Shown here: piece by piece, positions 56,596 to 64,000 of the stretch | Layout of the letters: each line of letters begins with the position of its first letter | Numbering within the stretch: position 1 is the first letter of the stretch | Assembly: GCF_037392515.1 (NCBI RefSeq) | Contig: NC_090285.1 | Location: 4,653,501-4,717,500 of the forward strand | From: Haliotis asinina | Taxonomy: Eukaryota > Mollusca > Gastropoda > Lepetellida > Haliotidae | Length of the DNA: 64,000 nt | Reading direction: 5' to 3' | The notes under the pieces: model-generated | Databases searched by the model: none | What the model was told of the DNA's origin: nothing | What the model saw: the letters and a program-made list of their open reading frames with translations, nothing else | Made by a program: the position numbers and the translations under genes

Positions 56596-58199
56596 TGTAT
56601 GTATGTATGTATGTATGTATGTATGTATGTATGTATGTATGTATGTATGTATGTATGTATGTATGTATGTATGTATGTATGTATGTATGTATGTATGTAT
56701 GTATGTATGTATGTGCATACAGGTCTGTTGCATATGATATTTATTGTACATATGTAGCTCACCCAAAGAAAATGGGATAAAATCCTCTCTCTTCTCAATC
56801 TTGCCTTCGCCATCAAGGAAACGGTCAGGCCGAAAGTTTTGTGGGTCTCCCCATGCATCCTTGTCTTGGAGGACGGAATCAAGGTTCAACATGACTGTGA
56901 CGCCTTTCGGGAAGGTGTATCCTCGGAACTGTACGTCTTGTGGAACTGTGTGCGGGATAGTAGCAGGAGCAATATTACCATATCTCAAGGTTTCCATAAT
57001 GGTGGCCTCCACGTAAGGAAGGTTCGTTTTGTCTTTCATGGATGGTAGTCTGCTCTGACCGACGTTTTCCAGAATCTCCTGGAAGCACTTCTCTTGTACA
57101 TCCGGGTAGTTCAGGAAGTAGACCAGCGCCCAACGTATTGTGGTGGACGTTGTCTCTGTGCCCGCAATGAACAGATCATAAATAGTCTGCGCCAGATTCT
57201 CCGCTGCAAACATGAATGTAATCTTTAGTTTAAGTTCAAATGACAGATGTAACTTACCCATATAAAACCGGAAACACAACAATTACACGCCGAGGAAATG
57301 TGAAAATACTGTAACAGAATTGGCCATGTTTTCACTTAAAGATTCTAAAAGAAAGCTCAGCTTCCTCAGTCTGTCAAATTATGAGATGCTTCCAGAACCA
57401 ATAATGCTTTTTGACAAATTTCTCGATCAAATTTAAAATCAAAGGCCAAATGAAAAAAATAATGTATGTTAAACAATATGGATTGTTGAATGCAATAGCT
57501 ATGTATATATATACCAAATTCATTACACCCTTATCTAAAATGATACACTAGGTATATGTTTGTACAAATAAAGAAAAAGAAACCCTTTAAAAGTAAGCAT
57601 CCAGCAGACCTCTCCGTCGTGGAAATAAATAATGTACATCCCATGATTGCCTTCAGATAATAAAACACACTTACAGTTTAATGTCGTTGTTTCTCGTTTC
57701 TGTTGGCGATGTCGCATCTCCTTCAAGTACACATGGATGAAGTCGTCCCGATTTTCCTCATCGTGATCCTCTAAGTGATTCTTAATGGAAGGATTAATTA
57801 GCAAATTTTTCACAAGATCTATGCTGTCCATTATTTTCCTGAACTTGAATGGGTCACCAGGCAAATATCGCACAAAAGGAAAAACGCTCAGTATTCCAGT
57901 TACTGTGCTATGTTTAAAAAAATCATCCAGTGCTTTCAGAGACTTGACGAAGACAGGGTCGGTATATTCAAAACGTTTGCCAAAGACAATGGAACAGATA
58001 ATATTTGATATGGCATTCTGCGCTAAACGCTCTATGTTGAAACCTTGGCCTTTCTGTTCCTCCAGGGCCAACACAAAGTGTGCAATTTCCTCGTGTATTT
58101 TGTCCTCCATGATGGTTCTTCCAGCCCCAAACTCTCGCAAAGTGTTGAGAGCAAAACGCCTCTGTTCATGCCACAAGTCCCCGGAGGTTCCGATTATTC
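56350..58199 (-). CDS. Cytochrome P450, CYP2 clan, copy C (exons 2-4; exon 1 not in window)
   Basis: Exons are 58,199-57,675 (525 nt), 57,203-56,763 (441 nt) and 56,528-56,350 (179 nt), identical in length and splice phase to copy A, and all open. WHEQRR, AGTETT, ETLR, FRPDRF and the heme loop FSLGRRVCLGEA are intact. Intron 1 begins normally but within about 500 bp runs into a solo LTR (58,665-59,262) and then an env-bearing Gypsy element (59,304 onward). Exon 1, with the membrane anchor and promoter, is therefore absent from the window. It may lie beyond 64,000 behind the insertion or may be lost. Without it the product could not be membrane-anchored. Confidence 0.88.
56567..56714 (+). repeat. 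(ATGT)n microsatellite in P450 copy C intron 3
   Basis: About 36 pure ATGT units. Same position as 11,753 and 34,561. Confidence 0.95.
57204..57674 (-). other. Intron 2 of P450 copy C
   Basis: Slightly longer than in copy A because of about 110 bp of AT-rich sequence near 57,495-57,605. Otherwise conserved, with no gene. Confidence 0.7.
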
Positions 58200-58256
58200 C
58201 TGTTTGGAAAATACAGTGAAATAGAATTCAGCTCTATGACGTAGCATAAATGGCAG

Positions 58257-58278
58257 TGTATGTATGTATGTATGTATG

Positions 58279-58341
<63 letters not shown>

Positions 58342-58345
58342 TTAT
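58257..58345 (+). repeat. (ATGT)n(GT)n microsatellite in P450 copy C intron 1
   Basis: About five ATGT units, then about 25 GT, then ATGT. The shortest of the three intron 1 arrays. Confidence 0.95.
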
Positions 58346-58664
58346 AGACATTTGTAGAACAGTGTTGTATGTGAATCACGTTGTTTCTGTTAAGACTCAA
58401 TTCAGGACGGCGGTGACCTGCTTACGATATTAAGACTGTGAGACAAGATTATCGAGTAAGGTTCTGGGCCTACTCTGGAATATACCAATGATGGAGGAAA
58501 CTGGAGGAAACTTTACATGTACTCATAACGGATCTCAGTCTGATCTTTGCCACCTCACGTACTCAGGTTTTGCCTATTTTGAAAGCTACAGCACTATTGC
58601 AGGGGGGTGAATCTTACCATCAACATCTTTGTAGCTACAGGCAATGCTATTATGTTATAGTTAT

Positions 58665-59262
58665 TGTTACAGAACAAAGACAAGTTGTTTACATTCAAAT
58701 TCTATATTGATATGTAACGAGAGTAAGGTATACAAAGTCACAAGTCAATATAACAATGCAGATTTTAGGTACAATTCAAGAGAGACAAAATCTAAGTCAG
58801 TGGGTCACAAAATACAATATAGCAAACTCCCCAAAGTCTTGGTGTGAGAGAGAATCAATTATGGCAGAATGTCAACACAGGGATCAGTGCGACAGCAGAT
58901 AATGGCGTTGACGGGTAAGCGTGGCAGTAACTCCAGCAAATATGAATGAATGTGAGTGTGACTGTCCCCCTCCGCACAACAACCAGCATTTATGTATATT
59001 TACAAAGTCATTTCCCAAAAGTATGGGCACAAACGAACATCGCCAACACTGTAGAATGCCCTAGAATAAGTCTCCCGAAAGTAAACATCGAAAACTAGGA
59101 GCAGGTAAATTCCGGAAAACAAGAATTATAAAAGTGTTGACCAGCTATTAAAACGAAATGTGAACCATCATATTTGATATTCAAAAACACTAAGCATCGT
59201 GACCCAATAATAATTATTACTGAATTAATAACAAAATATACAGGAAATACACACTCGTAACA
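58665..59262 (-). mobile_element. Solo LTR in P450 copy C intron 1
   Basis: A 598-bp copy of the LTR family at 48,211/49,307, starting TGTTAC and ending GTAACA. It is flanked by TTAT on both sides (58,661-58,664 and 59,263-59,266). Units 1 and 2 have the empty site. A fossil left by LTR-LTR recombination. Confidence 0.9.
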
Positions 59263-59303
59263 TTATATTGAATTTGTATTTGTACGGATCAGCTGTATAA
59301 TGC

Positions 59304-62300
59304 TGTGAAGGCTATCCTCAATAGCAGCGACTTTATTGGTTACATGAGATATATAAACAGTATATACAAGTTACCAGTCCATATAGCCCAGGTACTGGTC
59401 AGGCCAGTGAATCGACCTGTACGTCTTGTTAGGACGGCAGAGAAGCTCAGTTCTGTCTGGCCCTCAGTTAGGGGGTTTTTTATCCATAGTCCACGGGTTA
59501 CGTATCGGTCAGTGGTCATTAAAACCACTAGTGTCAAGTTGTCCATCACCATGATTGATGTTGGTAATTAATACCCTTTAAAGAGCTGTTGACTCCTAGT
59601 AAACTCTGCACACAAACAAGTTTATGGCTTTGAAATCTTTCCTACAGACATTTATGATCATTGTGGGTCCCGTGCAGTGGCCCTGGGGTGAACGTGTCCA
59701 ACAAGCCTGTCAGACTTCATGTTTCTGTATTTGACCACTGGCCGATCTGTGTGACCCACCGTATCGTGAATACTTGGACCAGGCTTAACTTTGTTACACT
59801 CGCCACCATCCACCGAGCATTATTCCTGTGAATAATCCAAATACGTCTCTTCAACAGGATGCACAATTGGCTGATCAGTTCCTGGATCTTCAGGTGATTG
59901 GTTGTACAAGTCGTGAATCGTCTGTGGATTCTGCTTTGCGTTGTGTCTTTGTCCATAGATTCTGTCTGGATGTCGTCTATTCGCGTCTAGGTTCGTTGTG
60001 TCTGCGTAGTGTCCAGACCTGGGTACAATGACCGTACCACCAACGGTAGGATGCCATTCACTGGTCCCTCCATCATTCTTCCTGACACCAATGGTGCAGA
60101 GGGTAATTGCTCTCTTCCGAAGCTATCCGCTTAGTCAACGCCAATTGGCACCATCTCTAAGTCTGGAGTGGTTTGACAGTGTCAACCAAGTCTCAACGTT
60201 TTGGCGAACCAGGGTCTATAAACTATGCCTAGGATAATCATTGTGATGACTTCCAGAGTAATGACAATACCGAATGTTATGAGAGCCTTACGTTTCCAAC
60301 TTCCCGTCTCAAGATTCCCATCCCAGTTATGTACCAGTGACAGTTCTCTAATAAGATGCTTCATAGGCACAGACTGTAAATCCTTCAGGTGCGGAGGCAA
60401 GTTTAGTCCTGTGGTGTTCTTGAACGTGGAGTGAAAAGGTACCCAGATTAATGTGTCTGAGATGTTAGGTAACTTAATTATATCAATCCACGAGTTCTTT
60501 ACCTTAATTTTAGTCTCATTATGATAGTAAGGCATCAGTATAAGATGGTCATTGGATCCGGAGCATGTGACATTAACTGTACGAGGCCATAAGGGGGTGT
60601 TACTCTAACAGTTCGTGGATGTTCGATATTTTGCCTGCATACTATAGTAAAGTCCAACACATCTACAGTAGTGACAATCCACTGACCATTATTTATATAG
60701 TGAGCCATTGGTAATATCGCCTTTGGGCTCACTTCAGAACTACATCTACTTTTTATTTTATCGCGGTTCCTAGTGATCAGTGCAATGACACATAATTGAC
60801 TAAAATTTACAGGATAGAAAGGGCTGACAACATGACAATATCCTGTCATAGGGCTGGTGCAAGTACACTGTTCTCAACCTTCAAGCAATTTGTACTTGGT
60901 GCTTTCTACGTTAATGCCAATTATGGTCGATTCAAGTTTGTACCTCGCAACTAAGCTGTTGTCAGTGTTATGTGGATTGTTACTTAATACCAGTGGCATC
61001 GGCAAGTTATGGATCGTATAGACCTCAAAGCGATCAGTGAGATCTAGAAGAGGAAAAGACGTGACAACTAGAATTTTATTAGCATACAAGACTGTTGAAC
61101 ATGTCTGGTAAAAGTTCCATAAATTATCCTCCGGGTCGGTTGCCAAAGTAAACCAAGCGGGTAAGTTATTCTGGATATCCTTTAGGAGGACCAGTAGTTC
61201 GCTCGGCGTGACGGTATGTGGTGATAAATGTCCGAGTGAAAGAATGCTTAACTGATTCCAGACATGTTCGATGTAGGACATGAGTGTCAGAAGAGACTGT
61301 CAAAGCTCTTCGATGACTAATTCTATCTTGAGATACATAGAAGTTGCCCATTCTAACCTGTCAATGCGTTGATACAACTGAGCAGTTACATTACCTATAT
61401 TTTCATCAACTTGATGAAGATTGTCTATAATTGAATTGATTGCATGACTGTTTTATTGGTAGACACTCTAGATACATTCAATATGCTAAGCCCTTCATGA
61501 ATAACATGTGTTAATACCTTCTGATTTCTGGCTAAATTGTTCGCACCCTTTTTGATTGCAGTTAGGTCTGATTCAGACATGGTACCAAACAGAAAACTTA
61601 GGGCATCAGCGATAAAAGGCAACAAGGATCTCTTTGGTCTGACAAGCTGATGATACTGGGCGAACTGTTGTTCAAGATTGCTCAAGGTGTACTCCAGTCC
61701 AGTAGCCTTCTTATCCAACTTCATAAACATGCTGTCTGCACCAGTTAGTTTATCTTGATGGTATTGGTCTAGGATGTATTCTGTTGTTGTAGCGTAATCT
61801 TGTGTTCCTCTTCTCCTGTGTACTTCCTCTGGGGTTTCAGCAAATTGTCAACTAGTCAAACTACGTCTCGGTTATAGAGGAGGAAGAAGGGTGAGAACTT
61901 TGAAGATTCGGAGATGTGAAGAATCTAATGGCTGCCACTGTCTTGTTCAAATAGAGGTCCCAAGTCGTGAGGGAGTCCTCAAGTTTTTTGGCTAGGACAT
62001 CGTGGAGAGTCCTGTGGAATCGTTCAACTCGTGCATTTGATTGGGGGTGATAGAATGACGTTTGGACATGATGTATTCCCAAAGGCTCTAGAGTCTCCTT
62101 CACTGTGTGGTTGATGTTTTCTGTGCCATTGTCAGTCACAATTTCCATTGCGCGTCCATGGCGTGGAAATATCTCTTCTATCAGCTGATGGGCCACTGTG
62201 GCTGCAGTTTTATCAGGGACCGCGAAGGCCTCAGGCCATCCTGAGTAATGGTTGACGAAACTGATGATGTACTTGTTGCCCGAGAGAGTAGTTGGGCATG

Positions 62301-64000
62301 GGCCAGACAAGTCGTTGCTGATCTTTGCAAAAGGGTAGGGAGGTATTTCCGTTTCTTGTAGGGGACGTCTCTGACTTTTCATGGATCGGCTTTGACATGT
62401 GACACATTTTGATACGTACTGGTACAGTTCCTTGGACAAGTTTGGCCAATAGCACTTCCCTTTTATTGACTCGAAACACTTAATCTACTCCGCTGATCAT
62501 CAGAAATTTCTTGAGTTGGGCCTTGCTGTCAGTACCTGTCTCAAGCTGCTCCTTGATATTTTGGATGTCATCATCCTTACCTTGTTCCACCACCATGTCA
62601 ATGTCTGTGTCCATCTTGGGGAGTGGCTGGGCTTCTTCAGGTTCGACTGAAGTCCTTAACGTTGAATTTGCTCGAGTTGAAAACATTGATTTGGAGGTTG
62701 TTGTCAACCCTGACAATTTCAACCTCTGAATTGCCAGCTTGAACATCATCATATTGAGTAGGTATTCGTGACAGCAGGTCTGCACAGGTGTTGTTTTCTC
62801 CTTTAATGTACTCAACAGTACAGTTGTATCCACTTATCCCCAGTGCCCACTTTTCGATTCTGCATTGGTGATTCCAACATATAACGCAATGGTTGGTGGT
62901 CTGTCTTGATCTTGAACTGTGCATTGTGGAGGTAATGATCTAATTTCTGCAGGGGATAGTGGATGGCATATGCCTCTTTTTCGATGGTTGATCAGCAACA
63001 TTGGGTATCCGTGAGCTTATGGGATAGAAAATGGAAGAGTTTTTCGACCTCACCTGTCTCTTCGTGGCACATTTGCGTTAAATAGGCTCCGATGCAGGTA
63101 TCACTGGCATCCATGTACAACGTATGGGGTTTGTTTGGGTCAGGATATGTCAACAGTGGGACGACAGTGAGACTTTCTTTGAGAAACTCAAGTGCTCGCT
63201 GACAATCTTCAGACCACCGAAACTTCTTGGTCAGTTTGATAATTGGTTCTGCTATCTTGGAAAAATTTGGGATGAACCGCCGGTAGTAACTACACATACC
63301 AATGAAACTCCTTACCTCTTCTACTGTCGTGGGGGCTCCCATGGTTTGTATGGCCCTTACTTTCTGTTCATCTGGTTTGATCCCGTTAGAGTTGATGGTG
63401 AAACCCAAATACTTGGTCTCTCTTTGAGGAAAGGCACATTTTGAAAGTTTGAGTTTCAGCGAGTGCTCACATAATCTCTTGAAAACCATCTTAATGTGTT
63501 CCAAGTGTTCCTCTTGCGTCCGGGAGAAGATCAAGATATCATCGAGGTAAGCGATTGCAAAGGTGTCCATCCCTTCTAAGACTTTGTTCATCAGTTCCAT
63601 GAAGATGGAGGTTGCATTACACAACCTGAAAGGCATCACGGAGAATTCAAAGAGTCCACGAGGCAGGCAAGGGCTGTCTTCTCCTGGTCCTGGGGGTCCA
63701 TTCCTACCTGCCAGTACCCAGACTTCAAATCCAATGTTGTGAAACATGTGGAATGTCCCAGTTGTGTCAAGATGTCATTGTTCAAGGGCAGAGGCGTCGA
63801 AATGGGTCTCGTGACCTTATTCAGCGCACGGAAGTCCACACAAAATCTTTTTGACCCGTCCTTCTTATCCACAACTACGATAGGAAAACTCCATGGGGAC
63901 CAGGAGTGTCGAATAATGTTGTCATGCAACATGTCATCAACGGCTTTGTCCACTACTTGCCTCTTGTTCAGGGGCACATGATAAGGTCTCTGTTTGATTG
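59304..64000 (-). mobile_element. Env-bearing Ty3/gypsy element (endogenous retrovirus-like), runs off window
   Basis: A fossil. In element order the window shows RT (VDFRALNKVTRP, LDLKSGYWQV, AYLDDILIFS), RNase H (LYMDASDTCIGAYL), integrase (CVTCQSRSMKSQRRPL, VTDNGTENINHT, NARVERFHRTL), then an envelope-like region at about 60,180-61,750. A 3' LTR of about 495 bp follows (59,304-59,798, TGTAAC...TTCACA, with AATAAA near its end). The 5' part lies beyond 64,000. It is broken, with roughly half a dozen breaks across pol and env, so older than the unit 1 Gypsy-type element. Confidence 0.8.
60180..61750 (-). pseudogene. Envelope-like region of the env-bearing Gypsy element
   Basis: A fossil region 3' of integrase. 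It has a basic cleavage-like site followed by a hydrophobic, fusion-peptide-like stretch (PKRSLLPFIADALSFLFG), an amphipathic helical region, and near its end a single membrane segment (ITFGIVITLEVITMIILGI) before a short tail. This layout resembles F-like/errantivirus envelopes of invertebrate Metaviridae. Broken in several places. Confidence 0.65.

Larger units (their letters stand above)
52381..64000. repeat. Segmental tandem unit 3 (cut by window end)
   Basis: Third unit. It aligns with unit 1 from its start through the SINEs, 21-bp repeats, old LINE remnant and P450 exons 4-2, then is interrupted in P450 intron 1 by LTR-type insertions. It preserves the empty site for the unit 1 Gypsy-type element near 52,710-52,715. 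Confidence 0.75.

Overview
The window is metazoan nuclear DNA, most likely from a gastropod mollusc and plausibly an abalone. The evidence is spliced genes with GT/AG introns, long ATGT microsatellites, several tRNA-derived SINE families with GTGAGTGAGT/ACTC tails, and CR1/L2-like, I-like and Ty3/gypsy retroelements. The clade is inferred from repeat style and was not tested by any search.

The backbone is a tandem segmental repeat. Base 1 corresponds to about 28,299 and again to about 52,381. That gives unit 1 (1-28,298), unit 2 (28,299-52,380) and unit 3 (52,381 to beyond 64,000). Each unit carries one minus-strand, four-exon microsomal cytochrome P450 gene of the CYP2 clan. Copy A (11,535-15,145) is complete, with 491 codons plus stop. 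Copy B (34,344-38,382) has all four exons and a conserved promoter, but a two-base excess in an A-run frameshifts exon 2. Copy C (56,350-58,199) has intact exons 2-4; its exon 1 is not in the window because intron 1 is occupied by a solo LTR and by an env-bearing Gypsy element that runs off the right edge. I see no other convincing host gene.

Everything else is repeats, and comparing the three units gives empty sites that date the insertions. Unit 1 holds a whole-looking Ty3/gypsy-type gag-pol element (323-7,390) bounded by terminal inverted repeats instead of recognisable LTRs, and a roughly full-length CR1/L2-like LINE (16,067-21,303) whose ORF1 contains a 2A-type ribosome-skipping motif (DIELNPGP). 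Unit 2 holds a 40-bp satellite of about 70 copies grown from a SINE tail, the 3' part of the same CR1/L2-like LINE at a recombination junction, a nearly intact I-like LINE (41,751-47,883) with a 12-bp target duplication, and a deleted LTR element with a tRNA-Pro-like primer site. Unit 3 holds an 85-bp palindromic MITE with a clean empty site in the other units, a solo LTR, and the env-bearing element.

The strongest unusual signals are the LTR-less Gypsy with inverted ends, the 2A-bearing LINE ORF1, a 75-nt piece of LINE ORF1 copied into its own ORF2, the SINE-tail satellite with an 11-unit higher-order repeat, and a SINE that shares both its ends with the I-like LINE.
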